Source: an uncultured Planctomycetia bacterium (GTDB lineage Bacteria > Planctomycetota > Phycisphaerae > Phycisphaerales > SM1A02). Taken from it: a DNA stretch of 64,000 nucleotides. A program made the translations under genes and the position numbers. The stretch is taken from contig CALMPF010000035.1 of NCBI GenBank assembly GCA_937871505.1, positions 40,102-104,101 of the forward strand. The letters run 5' to 3'. The first letter of the stretch is position 1. Each line of letters opens with the position of its first letter. Below, in pieces: positions 35,267-43,709 of this stretch. The notes beneath the pieces were generated by a model. That model searched no databases and was not told the origin of the DNA. It saw only the letters and a program-made list of their open reading frames with translations.

Positions 35267-38101
35267 TCAGGTCCAACTGCCGAGCAGGGCGCCGAGGTCG
35301 GCACCGTCGACGATGCCGTCGCCATTGAGGTCGGCCGGGCCGCCGGGCTGGCCCCACGCTCCGAGCAGGATGCCCAGGTCGGCGCCGTCCACGACCCCAT
35401 CGCCGTTGAGGTCGCCGGGAATCGACGGCGGCGTGCAGTCGATTCCGAACAGGCGCACGCCGTCGACGGCGGCCTCGACGACCGAGCCCGGCTCCGCGTC
35501 ATCGGCGATGAAGCGAATGCGGAACTGGTCCGTCGGCGCGATCACGTCGGCGATCCTGAAGCGCTTGAAGTACCAGCCGCCCTGGACCTCCTGACCCGCA
35601 GGGCCGACGCTCTCGAGCGTCGTCCACGACCCGCCACCGTTGCCGGAGACCTGGACGACGAAGACGTCCTGGAACGGAGCGTTGCCGAGGTTGTTCGAGA
35701 ACCAGCGCCAGTACTCGATGTGCGCGTTGGGGACGGTCGCATCGAGAAGCGGCGAGGTCAGGATCGTCGGGCCTCCATCCACGTCGCTGTTGCATCCGGA
35801 GGGCGGGTTGTCGGTCAGGTAGCAGAACCCGCTTCCATCGGCGTCGACTTCCGGAGCGCCGCGATTGCAGCCGATCTGAAAGGGGATCCCGCGCTCCCAC
35901 GCGCCGTCGGTGAGGAGCGGGCCGTTGAAGACCGTCCATCCGAGATCGGTGTTGAAGTCGTCCGCGAAGCTCTCCACCAGCGGCCCGAATGACGCGAAGG
36001 CCGAGTAGGGCGACGCCGAGGCGGCGGGCGGATCGGCGACGAAGCTGCCGCCGTTGGTCTGCGCGAGGAAGTAGTACTGGATCGTCTCGCCGCAGGGCAG
36101 CGCCGGGAAGTTGGCGACGAAGAGGCTGTCGCCGATCGACTCCAGCGGCGCCTGCGACCAGGAGCCGCCGGCGGGGCGATAGAAGAACTTCGCGGTGCCG
36201 GGCTTGAGCGAGTCCGTGACCTCGATCACTTCGACGGTCACCAGCGGGCCGCCGGTCGCCGAGAGACTCGACGGGAGCCCGTCGGGGTACGAGAAGAAGA
36301 TCGTCGCCAGGGCCGGACCGGGCATGTTGTGCAGCGAGAACGCGCCGTTGATCTGGCCGTAGTGCGGCGTGCCGTCGAAGATGTTGGCGTTGTCGTCGTC
36401 GAGCGTCAGGAAGTCGACCGTGATCGAGGGGTTGATCGACGTTCCCACGTGCAGGAGGATCGAGTTGATCGTCAGGGAAGAGAGAATGTCGCGGTAGTTG
36501 CCCGGATTCGTGCTGAAGAGGTTCTTCCGCAGGTCCCAGACGCAGCCGGAGAGCAGCCGTCCGCAGGAGTGGATCGCGCTGCCGCAGGAGGAGCAGCCGG
36601 AGGTCTGGTACTGGCAGTCGTTGTCGGCGTTGCGGAGGGGGCTGTTGCAGTCGTTGAAGAAGCCCAGACCGAGGAAGGGCGAGTCGAGCAGCAGGACGCT
36701 GATGCAGTCGCTCATGCCCTCGCCGTAGGCGCCCTGTCCGCTTCCGCCTGCGTTCACGAGGTGGTGTCCGTACTCGTGGTAGATGACCGAGGCGAAGGCG
36801 GTGTTCGGGCTGTTGCCGCCCGCCTGGCAGAAGTTGATCGAGGGACCGCCCGGGGAGTACCAGGCGTTGCCCGGACAGAAGCCGTCGGTGCGGTTCGCGT
36901 TGACGGTGAAGTTCGGATTGGAGAGCGTCGGGTACGCGGGGTTGTACTGGAGCACGTAGTCGCGCACCACGTTGGACTCGCGATAGAGGTTCACCTGCGC
37001 CCGCACGAGGGGGTCGTCGTTGGCCTCGTTGAAGAGCAGGTTGGCCGCGCCGCCGGAGGGGACCGCGGAGACGGCGTGATCGGGGCCGGCGAAGTTGAAG
37101 ACGTCGAACCAGAGGCCGTCCAGCGAGGACTCGACGAGCGCCACCGGCGCGCCCGCCTCGATGGCGTAGTTGCCGCCGGCGTCGGTATAGACCGTCTGCC
37201 CGGCCGCGGTCACGCGGATGTAGGGGAGCGCCTTGGGCACCTCCGGCTCGCACTGCTCGGCGCCGAGCCCGTCGGTGACGTTTCCGTCGACGCCGCCCGA
37301 GACCGACTGGAAGCAGATCAGGTCTTCGGTGTGGAGCACGGCGCCGGTCTGCGCATCCACGATCACGCGCCACTCCTCGTGGCCCTTGATGACGTGAACC
37401 TCGACGGCGAGCGTCGGGGGATGGACGTCCTCGTCGGTCGCGCCGGCGAAGATCACCATGCGCGCCGCATGCACGTCGCCGCCGCCGACCAGCCGGGTCG
37501 CGCGGGCCGCGATGCCCGCGACTCCCGCGTTGGCGGCCAGCTCGGCGTCGGGCGTGAAGTTCCCGATGTCGCGCGTCGAGTTCGACGCCAGCACGACGGG
37601 GAATCCGGGCTCGTTGCGCGCCAGGAGCCGAAGCTCGCCGCCGTAGACGGGAACGCCCGCACGATGCTGGAGGTAGCTGACCAGCGTGAACTTGTACGAG
37701 CCCTTGTCCGGTTCGAACAGGACCGGCGCGACGTGACGGCCGTCGCCCATCGAGCTCCCGGGGAGCAGATCGGGCGCCGCGACCCCGAAGATCGGGGCAT
37801 GGGCGTTCCGGAACGCCTCCGCGGCGGCGACCGGAGAGGGGCCGCTCGAGAACGGAGTGCCGTACAGCCTCGTGATCCGGCCCGCGTAGGTGAAGATGCC
37901 GGTGCCTGGATGCTGGTCGAGAAACGCCGAGAGGGCCACTCCGGCCTCCGGCGAGAGGCCGGAGAAGTCCGGGGCGGGAAGGCTGACGCCCCCACCGCCA
38001 CCAGCCGGTCCGTCCGCGCCTCCGATGCCTCCGATCGTCGTCGCGGAAAGGATGAATGCGACTCCGGCCGCGACCAGCGCGGCTGCGATTCTCTGCTGCA
38101 T
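35267..38101 (-). CDS. Secreted zinc metalloprotease (gluzincin) with dockerin-like C-terminus
   Basis: Exported 944-residue protease. Signal peptide at about 1-21 ([18 protein letters not shown]). The prodomain (about 45-280) resembles FTP/PepSY propeptides of M4/M36 enzymes ([29 protein letters not shown]). The catalytic helix has HEYGHH near residue 443 in [15 protein letters not shown], with a downstream glutamate in YGEGMSD as probable third zinc ligand. Many Cys ([19 protein letters not shown]) suggest disulfides. A beta-rich region (about 690-875) precedes two dockerin-like loops, [17 protein letters not shown] and [22 protein letters not shown] ribosome site precedes ATG 38101. Confidence 0.9.
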   Translation of the reverse strand: MQQRIAAALVAAGVAFILSATTIGGIGGADGPAGGGGGVSLPAPDFSGLSPEAGVALSAFLDQHPGTGIFTYAGRITRLYGTPFSSGPSPVAAAEAFRNAHAPIFGVAAPDLLPGSSMGDGRHVAPVLFEPDKGSYKFTLVSYLQHRAGVPVYGGELRLLARNEPGFPVVLASNSTRDIGNFTPDAELAANAGVAGIAARATRLVGGGDVHAARMVIFAGATDEDVHPPTLAVEVHVIKGHEEWRVIVDAQTGAVLHTEDLICFQSVSGGVDGNVTDGLGAEQCEPEVPKALPYIRVTAAGQTVYTDAGGNYAIEAGAPVALVESSLDGLWFDVFNFAGPDHAVSAVPSGGAANLLFNEANDDPLVRAQVNLYRESNVVRDYVLQYNPAYPTLSNPNFTVNANRTDGFCPGNAWYSPGGPSINFCQAGGNSPNTAFASVIYHEYGHHLVNAGGSGQGAYGEGMSDCISVLLLDSPFLGLGFFNDCNSPLRNADNDCQYQTSGCSSCGSAIHSCGRLLSGCVWDLRKNLFSTNPGNYRDILSSLTINSILLHVGTSINPSITVDFLTLDDDNANIFDGTPHYGQINGAFSLHNMPGPALATIFFSYPDGLPSSLSATGGPLVTVEVIEVTDSLKPGTAKFFYRPAGGSWSQAPLESIGDSLFVANFPALPCGETIQYYFLAQTNGGSFVADPPAASASPYSAFASFGPLVESFADDFNTDLGWTVFNGPLLTDGAWERGIPFQIGCNRGAPEVDADGSGFCYLTDNPPSGCNSDVDGGPTILTSPLLDATVPNAHIEYWRWFSNNLGNAPFQDVFVVQVSGNGGGSWTTLESVGPAGQEVQGGWYFKRFRIADVIAPTDQFRIRFIADDAEPGSVVEAAVDGVRLFGIDCTPPSIPGDLNGDGVVDGADLGILLGAWGQPGGPADLNGDGIVDGADLGALLGSWT

Positions 38102-38515
38102 GGGTTTTCCTCGTTCGGGAGCGTTCAGGCTGAATGAGCCTTGTTCATGGAACTTCTGGGGGACGCACAGGGCCTGTGGTCCTCGATCTCTCTCACGTGC
38201 GGCGTGCGCCGCGAATGCCGGTGCGGTGCCTGGGTTCAGCGGCGAGTTCCGGCGACGGCGGGCGCCGATCGGGCTCCGCTGCGGCCTGCGGACGAAGCGA
38301 AGCGCACAGAACTCGACCGCGGGCCTCCGACCGACACCGCCGTTGATGGCCCCCCGACCATGAACGACCCGCCGAGTGTCGGCAGCCGACCGATCACACG
38401 CAAGGCTTTTCGACGCAATCCAGGCTGGCAGGTTCCTTCGATTCCCTCCCGCTCTGGTTATCGGAGAGTGTGAGCCGGGCGGTCACCCGGCGCGGCGGTC
38501 GAACGGGATCGACTA
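38102..38515. other. Intergenic region upstream of metalloprotease
   Basis: About 410 nt between the metalloprotease start and the palindromic element. It must hold the metalloprotease promoter (minus strand). I see no gene or clear promoter hexamers. It is not recognisably a tmRNA gene despite smpB nearby. Confidence 0.4.
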
Positions 38516-38697
38516 GCACTACAGCGCTGGAACGCGTCGTCGCGAGGCAGCTCGGGGCGGCTTCTGGCAAGGAGCAGCGAAGGCTTCGGGCCGACGGCGT
38601 AGCCGCAGTGCTACGTCGAGGCCCGAAGCCGAGCTGCGACGCCGCCAGAATGCCGCATCCGGGCGGCCGCAGCAGACGCGTTCCAGCGCTGTAGTGC
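38516..38697. repeat. 182-bp near-palindromic element (MITE-like or structured RNA)
   Basis: Ends are perfect 22-bp inverted repeats (38516-38537 and 38676-38697, left end GCACTACAGCGCTGGAACGC). Internal segments are also complementary with few mismatches (ggcttctggc against gcattctggc in reverse, and gcttcgggcc on both arms), closing on a small hairpin CGTAGC/GCTACG near 38600. The whole unit can fold into one long hairpin. No transposase frame fits inside. It lies about 60 nt upstream of the smpB start. No second copy seen in this window. Confidence 0.8.
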
Positions 38698-38759
38698 GAG
38701 GAGGGCCGATCCTCAGTTCCACCGACGGCGCCGCGCGGGAGTGCTACCTTCCGGCCAGC

Positions 38760-39224
38760 GTGGCAACGCACGAACCGGTCATCGAGAACCGCCGGGCCCG
38801 GCACGACTACCAGGTCGACGAGACGCTCGAGTGCGGAATCCGGCTCACCGGAACCGAGATCAAGTCCGTGCGCGCGGGTCAGATCAGCCTTCAGGAGGGC
38901 TTCGTCGAGGCCACGGAGTCGCCGCTGGCGCTGACCCTCCGCGGCGCCCACATCGCCGAGTACCCCCCTGCCGGCGAGCATCGACAGCACGCCCCGGCGC
39001 GGCCCCGCGCGCTGCTCGCCCACGCGCGCGAGATCCGCAAGCTCGTCGAGGCGACGCGGGCCAAGGGCATGACGCTCGTTCCCCTGAAGGTCTACTTCGT
39101 CCGGGGAAAGGCGAAGCTCCTCGTCGGGGTCGCGAGGGGCAAGAAGGCCTATGACAAGCGGACGTCGATCGCGGATCGCGAGGCGAAGCGCGACATCGAG
39201 CGGGCGATGTCGAAGCGGCGATAG
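38760..39224 (+). CDS. smpB: SsrA-binding protein SmpB
   Basis: Binds tmRNA and delivers it to stalled ribosomes for trans-translation. The sequence VIENRRARHDYQVDETLECG, then GTEIKSVRAGQISLQEGFVE, PARPRALLAH, VPLKVYFVRGKAKLLVGVARGKK and DKRTSIADREAKRDIERAM covers the whole SmpB OB-fold and basic tail. I chose the GTG at 38760 (MATHEPVIENR), since the frame upstream runs into the palindromic element. The ssrA RNA itself was not found nearby. Convergent with the short-chain dehydrogenase, 21 nt apart. Confidence 0.95.
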   Translation: MATHEPVIENRRARHDYQVDETLECGIRLTGTEIKSVRAGQISLQEGFVEATESPLALTLRGAHIAEYPPAGEHRQHAPARPRALLAHAREIRKLVEATRAKGMTLVPLKVYFVRGKAKLLVGVARGKKAYDKRTSIADREAKRDIERAMSKRR

Positions 39225-39245
39225 CGGATGCAGGGCGGCGCAGCG

Positions 39246-39962
39246 CTACCGCGCCACGATCGGAATCGCACGTCCGTTGTCGAAGTCGCGAAGTCCCGCG
39301 GCGCACTCCCAGACGAGTTCCGCAACGCCGCGTGGATCGAGGGCGCTGCTGGGCGGCACCGCCTGCGTCGAGAAGAGCGAGCGCAGGAGCGGCGTCTCGA
39401 CCGCCCCTGGATTCACCGAGAACGCCTTGATCCCCAGCGCCGCTCCCTCGACCGCGATGGCGCGGGTGATTCCGTCGAGCGCCGCCTTCGTTCCTGCGTA
39501 GACGAGGAAGCCCGGGAAGGGATCGAACGCCGACATGGAGGAGATGTTGACGACGCGGCCGCTCCGCTGGGCGCGGAAGATCGGCCACGCCGCCGCGACC
39601 GCCAGCGCCGGCGCGAACGTGTTGACGGCGAAGAGCTCCTCGAGGAACCCGATCTCGGTCGCTTCGATGGGAACTCCCCGGGCGAAGCCGGCGTTGTTGA
39701 CGAGCACGTCGATCCGGGAGAAGACACCGCCGGTCGTCTCGATCGCGGCGCGGACGCTGGCCGGATCGGAGAGATCCGCCGCGATCAGCTCGAGCCCCGC
39801 CGGAAGCGACGCCGCCGCCCCGAGCAGCGCCTCCGTCTCGCGCAGTCGCTCCTCGCTGCGGCCGACCAGCGCAAGGTTCCACCCCGCGCGACCCAGCCGC
39901 TGGGCGATCGCCCGGCCGATGCCGCTGCCCGCCCCGGTCACGATCGCGACTGGCATGCTCAC
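39246..39962 (-). CDS. Short-chain dehydrogenase/reductase (SDR)
   Basis: Classical SDR of 238 residues. Cofactor motif TGAGSGIGRAIAQ, NNAG in VLVNNAGFARG, catalytic Ser in NISSMSAF and YxxxK in YAGTKAAL; then SVNPGAVETPLL. GRSEERLRE suggests NADP preference. Substrate unknown. GTG at 39962 or ATG at 39956 are both possible starts. It lies 42 nt downstream of the site-2 protease gene and may be the last gene of the rne-dxr-protease set. Confidence 0.9.
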   Translation of the reverse strand: MSMPVAIVTGAGSGIGRAIAQRLGRAGWNLALVGRSEERLRETEALLGAAASLPAGLELIAADLSDPASVRAAIETTGGVFSRIDVLVNNAGFARGVPIEATEIGFLEELFAVNTFAPALAVAAAWPIFRAQRSGRVVNISSMSAFDPFPGFLVYAGTKAALDGITRAIAVEGAALGIKAFSVNPGAVETPLLRSLFSTQAVPPSSALDPRGVAELVWECAAGLRDFDNGRAIPIVAR

Positions 39963-40004
39963 GGGGCAAGCCTATCAGCGCGCCCCCGGCGATCACCGGC
40001 AGCG

Positions 40005-42131
40005 CTACCCGATCAGCCGCGCGATGTCGTTGTAGAAGGTGACGACGAAGAGGCTGCCGATCAGCAGGAGGCCGATCATCGTGGCGAAGTTCTGGAACGC
40101 CACCGGCGGAGGCGAACCGCGGATCTTCTCATAGATCAGGTAGAGGAAGAGTCCGCCGTCGACGATCGGAAGCGGAAGGAAGTTCAGCACCGCCAGGTTC
40201 ACGCTGATCATCGCGAGAAAGAGCAGCCCGTACGCCCAGCCGTGGTCGATCACGGTGCTGCCGAGATGCACGATGCCCACCGGACCGCGGAGCTGGTCGA
40301 CGCCGACGGTGCGCTGCACCAGCCGCGCGATCGTGAGATAGGTCATCACGATCATCTTGTGAGTCTCGCGGAACCCCATCGCCACCGCCGCGATCGGGTT
40401 TCCCCCGGCGGTGAGCGTCACTTCGAGCGGATCGAAGGCGGCCCCATCGACCGGCGGCGCCTCGCGGAGGGCGCGGAGGGCTGCGAGCTCGGTCGGAGAG
40501 AGGGTGATCGCGAGCGTTTCGACGGGAGCCTCCCCCCCCTCCGTCGCGATCGGCTGGGCGACCGTCAGGGTGATCGACGCGGCGCTTCCCGGCGCCGCGG
40601 CGGCCGCCACGTCGCGCAGGGCTCGCCAGATGCCATTCCAGTCCTCGACCGGGCGCTCGCCGATGCCGAGGATCCGCGTGCCGCCGAGCAGGCGCAGAGG
40701 CGCGATCGCCGTCGCCACCCGCGTCTGCTCCGGACCGACGATCGCGTCGATCGGCCGGGCGATGACGGGAAGCTCGAGCGCCGCGGAGAGGAGCACGCCG
40801 AGCCGTCCGGCGGCGTCGGTCCTCGCCTCGACGCGCCGCTCGACGCCGTCGCGGAGAATCGTGACGTCGACCCGCTGGCTCTTCCCGGAGCGGAGGAACT
40901 CGAGCAACTCTCCGCGCCGCGGAAACGAGAGCTGTGCGCCCCGGACCATCGGCGACCGGGCGACTCCGAGGACCACGTCGCCAGGCCGCAGCAGCTCGCG
41001 ATTGAGGCTCTCCGGCGACACCGCGCCGACGCGCATCAGCGGCACGAGACCCGCGAGTCCCTCGGCGAACTCGACGGAGCCCCCGGGCTCGCCCGCGACC
41101 TCGACCATCTCCAGCCCCGGTCGCGGCGCGAAGGGAGTCTCGACCGTCGCGCCATCCGGAAGCGTCCACCGCGCCGTCAGCGGAGTCTCGCCCGAGGCAG
41201 CCACGATCCGCTCGACCCGATTCCACGTCTCCACCGCTTCGCCACCGACGGAGATGAGCTCCGCGCCGGGCACGACCCCCGCCGCGCCGAGGCCGCTCTC
41301 GAGCAGCGAAAGCTCGACCAGGGAGGCGACCTCGCGCTGTCGCGAGAGCCGCGTGCTCGAAGCCGGCGCGACGCCGATGGAGTAGAGGCGGCTCGTCCCG
41401 CTCCGCTCGGGCACGACCGGAAAGCGCAGCGCGCCTTCGACGCCCGGGCGCTCGACGACGACATCGAGCACGGCGCCGGGCGCGGCCATCGCGGCGGCAA
41501 TGAAGATGTCGGAGAACGTCCGCACCGGCGCCCCGTCGATCGAGCGCACCCGGTCGCCGGACCGCAGGCCCGCTCCGGTGATCCCGAGCGCCGACGCATC
41601 CGTCGCGACCGCCTTCGCCGCAGGGCCTTCCGGCGCGACCTCGCCGAGCACCGGCGCCTCGAAGCGCACGCCGACCATGAACGCGACCATGAAGAGAAGC
41701 ACCGCCAGCGCGGCGTTGGCGATGACGCCCGCGGAGACGACGATCATCCGGCGCCCGATCGGCGCCGCGAGGTAGCTCCGCTGGCCCGTCGCCGCATCGG
41801 TCGGGTGCAGATCGTCCTGCCCGAGCATCTTCACGAATCCGCCGATCGGCAGCCACCGCAGCGAGTACTCGGTCTCGCCGAGCCTCGCCGCCCGCAGTTC
41901 CTCGTCGGTCAGCTCGATCGCCGGCCGTCCGAAGCGACGGCGCACGATCGGGTCGGTCGAACCGGGCACGAGGCCGATCCCGGCACGGTACGAGCAGGCG
42001 GTCGGTCCCATGCCCACGGCGAAGCCGTCGACGCGGATGCCCGCCCAGCGCGCCGCCAGGAAATGACCGAGCTCGTGGACGACGATCAGCAGGGTGAACC
42101 CGCCGAGGATCGCGAGGACGTTCAGCAGCAC
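40005..42131 (-). CDS. Site-2 protease (RseP/M50) with multiple PDZ-like domains
   Basis: Intramembrane zinc metalloprotease of the RseP family, which cleaves anti-sigma factors or signal peptides in the membrane. The first helix carries H19-E-L-G-H23 (IVVHELGHFLAARWAG) and the last part NFLPLPIVDGG with the third ligand Asp. Between them lie three or four PDZ-like modules (about 205-250, 290-330, 370-415, 480-520), making the protein 708 residues against about 450 for E. coli RseP. TM segments at about 5-25, 140-165, 625-660 and 680-700. The GTG start at 42131 places HELGH in the first helix. It follows dxr, a common pairing. Confidence 0.9.
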   Translation of the reverse strand: MLLNVLAILGGFTLLIVVHELGHFLAARWAGIRVDGFAVGMGPTACSYRAGIGLVPGSTDPIVRRRFGRPAIELTDEELRAARLGETEYSLRWLPIGGFVKMLGQDDLHPTDAATGQRSYLAAPIGRRMIVVSAGVIANAALAVLLFMVAFMVGVRFEAPVLGEVAPEGPAAKAVATDASALGITGAGLRSGDRVRSIDGAPVRTFSDIFIAAAMAAPGAVLDVVVERPGVEGALRFPVVPERSGTSRLYSIGVAPASSTRLSRQREVASLVELSLLESGLGAAGVVPGAELISVGGEAVETWNRVERIVAASGETPLTARWTLPDGATVETPFAPRPGLEMVEVAGEPGGSVEFAEGLAGLVPLMRVGAVSPESLNRELLRPGDVVLGVARSPMVRGAQLSFPRRGELLEFLRSGKSQRVDVTILRDGVERRVEARTDAAGRLGVLLSAALELPVIARPIDAIVGPEQTRVATAIAPLRLLGGTRILGIGERPVEDWNGIWRALRDVAAAAAPGSAASITLTVAQPIATEGGEAPVETLAITLSPTELAALRALREAPPVDGAAFDPLEVTLTAGGNPIAAVAMGFRETHKMIVMTYLTIARLVQRTVGVDQLRGPVGIVHLGSTVIDHGWAYGLLFLAMISVNLAVLNFLPLPIVDGGLFLYLIYEKIRGSPPPVAFQNFATMIGLLLIGSLFVVTFYNDIARLIG

Positions 42132-42412
42132 GCCGCACTGTACGGGCGCGGCGGAACCGCTGGTTCGCCCCGAGCGACCCCCGCGTGGCCCCCGCGTGGT
42201 CCCCGCGTGGCTCGGAAGCGACCCGGTCCGCGCGGCGTGCGCGGCCGGGAGTGCGGTCGCGACGGTCTCCGGCATCGGAGAGCGACGAGTGCCGATGGGC
42301 AGGCTCGGCCGGCGAGATCGAGTCCGATGTTGCGACGCATCGCAGCGCGCCCTCGCGGTCTCGATGCGCGGGCAGCGCCGGCGGACGCAGCCGTCGACGC
42401 GGCGCTCCGCGC
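42132..42412 (-). other. Spacer between dxr and site-2 protease gene
   Basis: About 280 nt without a gene. It includes three near-identical copies of CCCCGCGTGG (42179-42210). No clear promoter seen. Confidence 0.4.
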
Positions 42413-43639
42413 TCAGCGTCGCGCGGGGCGCAGCGGCTCCTCCGCCGATCGTCCGATCGCGTCGGCGACGGCGCGGCGGGCGGCGGCGTCGGCGGCCATC
42501 ACGTCGGCAAGGGAGCCCACCGGCGTCGTCGGAACCGTCTCGAGGGCCTGCTCGACGAGTTCCGCGATCCGTCCGAACTGGATCTCGCCCGCGAGAAACG
42601 CCGCGACTGCGACCTCGTTCGCGGCGTTGAAGAGCGCACCGGCGCTCCCCCCGCGCTCGAGGACGATCCGCGCGAGCCGGACGGCCGGAAATCGCCCGGG
42701 GTCGGCGGGCTCGAAGTCCAGTCGGGCGAGTCGTTCCCACGGAAGCCGAGCGGCGATCCCCTCGACGCGGCGAGGGTGCGTCAGCGCATGCTGGATCGGC
42801 AGCTTCATGTCCGGCGGGGAGAGCTGCGCGATCACGCTCCCGTCGACGAACTCGACGAAGCTGTGGACGATCGACTGCGGGTGGATGATCGCGTCGATGC
42901 GGCCGGCGTCGAGGTCGAAGAGCCATCGCGCCTCGATCATCTCCAGCGCCTTGTTCATCATCGATGCGGAGTCGATCGTGACCTTGCTGCCCATGCTCCA
43001 CGTCGGGTGATTGAGCGCCTCCTCCACGGTCGCGGTGCGCATGCGCTCGGCGCTCCACGTCCGGAAGGGTCCGCCGCTGGCCGTCAGGACCACGCGGCGC
43101 ACCTCGGTGTCGATCTGATCGGCTGCGGAGAGGCCCCGCAGGCACTGGAAGATCGCGCTGTGCTCGCTGTCGACGGGGAGGATCGCGCAGCCGCGCGCCT
43201 TCGCCAGCGGCATGACCAGCGCGCCTGCGGCGACGAGCGTCTCCTTGTTCGCCAGCGCGACGTCGCAGCGCCGCTCGAGCGCCGCGATCGTCGGAGCGAG
43301 CCCGGCGGCGCCGACGATGGCGCCGACGACGAGATCGCCGGGTCGGGCGACCTCCTCGACCAGCCGCAGCGCAGCATCGGCGCCGCGCCGCAGCCGATGC
43401 GTCGAGGAGCTCGTTCCCGGGAGCGCACCGCCTGCGTCCTGCGCCTCTGCGAGGGCGAGCTCGCGGGTTCCGAAACGCTGCGCCTGCTCGAAGAGGAGCG
43501 CGGCGTTGCCGCCTGCGGCCAGTCCCACCACCTCGAAGCGCTCCCCGAGCTGCGCCAGGTGCTCGACGACCTCAAGCGCGCTGCGACCGATCGATCCGGT
43601 GGAACCGAGCAGGATCAGCCGGCGCGGCGGCGCCGTCAT
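42413..43639 (-). CDS. dxr: 1-deoxy-D-xylulose 5-phosphate reductoisomerase
   Basis: Second enzyme of the MEP isoprenoid pathway, forming 2-C-methyl-D-erythritol 4-phosphate with NADPH and a divalent metal. NADPH motif LGSTGSIGRSALEV; LANKETLVAAG; metal/substrate site PVDSEHSAIFQCL; LTASGGPFRTWS; HPTWSMGSKVTIDSASMMNK; IHPQSIVHSFVEF. Length 408 is normal. 70 nt downstream of rne and upstream of the site-2 protease gene, all on the minus strand. Confidence 0.96.
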   Translation of the reverse strand: MTAPPRRLILLGSTGSIGRSALEVVEHLAQLGERFEVVGLAAGGNAALLFEQAQRFGTRELALAEAQDAGGALPGTSSSTHRLRRGADAALRLVEEVARPGDLVVGAIVGAAGLAPTIAALERRCDVALANKETLVAAGALVMPLAKARGCAILPVDSEHSAIFQCLRGLSAADQIDTEVRRVVLTASGGPFRTWSAERMRTATVEEALNHPTWSMGSKVTIDSASMMNKALEMIEARWLFDLDAGRIDAIIHPQSIVHSFVEFVDGSVIAQLSPPDMKLPIQHALTHPRRVEGIAARLPWERLARLDFEPADPGRFPAVRLARIVLERGGSAGALFNAANEVAVAAFLAGEIQFGRIAELVEQALETVPTTPVGSLADVMAADAAARRAVADAIGRSAEEPLRPARR

Positions 43640-43709
43640 GCGACGTCCCGTCCGGTCGGGCCGCTCGCCGCGGTCCTGGCGCTCGTCGCTGCCGAAGGCC
43701 CCGGCGCGG

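Noticed and set aside
38470..38722. Two short open frames on opposite strands in the palindromic element
   Set aside because: They read similar peptides on both strands only because the DNA is an inverted repeat.
38102..38760. Possible tmRNA (ssrA) gene near smpB
   Set aside because: No tRNA-like ends or tag reading frame could be found; the structured part is explained by the 182-bp palindromic element.
39228..43010. 1,260-residue plus-strand frame opposite the site-2 protease and dxr
   Set aside because: Composition is that of an antisense shadow (Arg/His/Asp), while the other strand encodes complete, recognisable enzymes.
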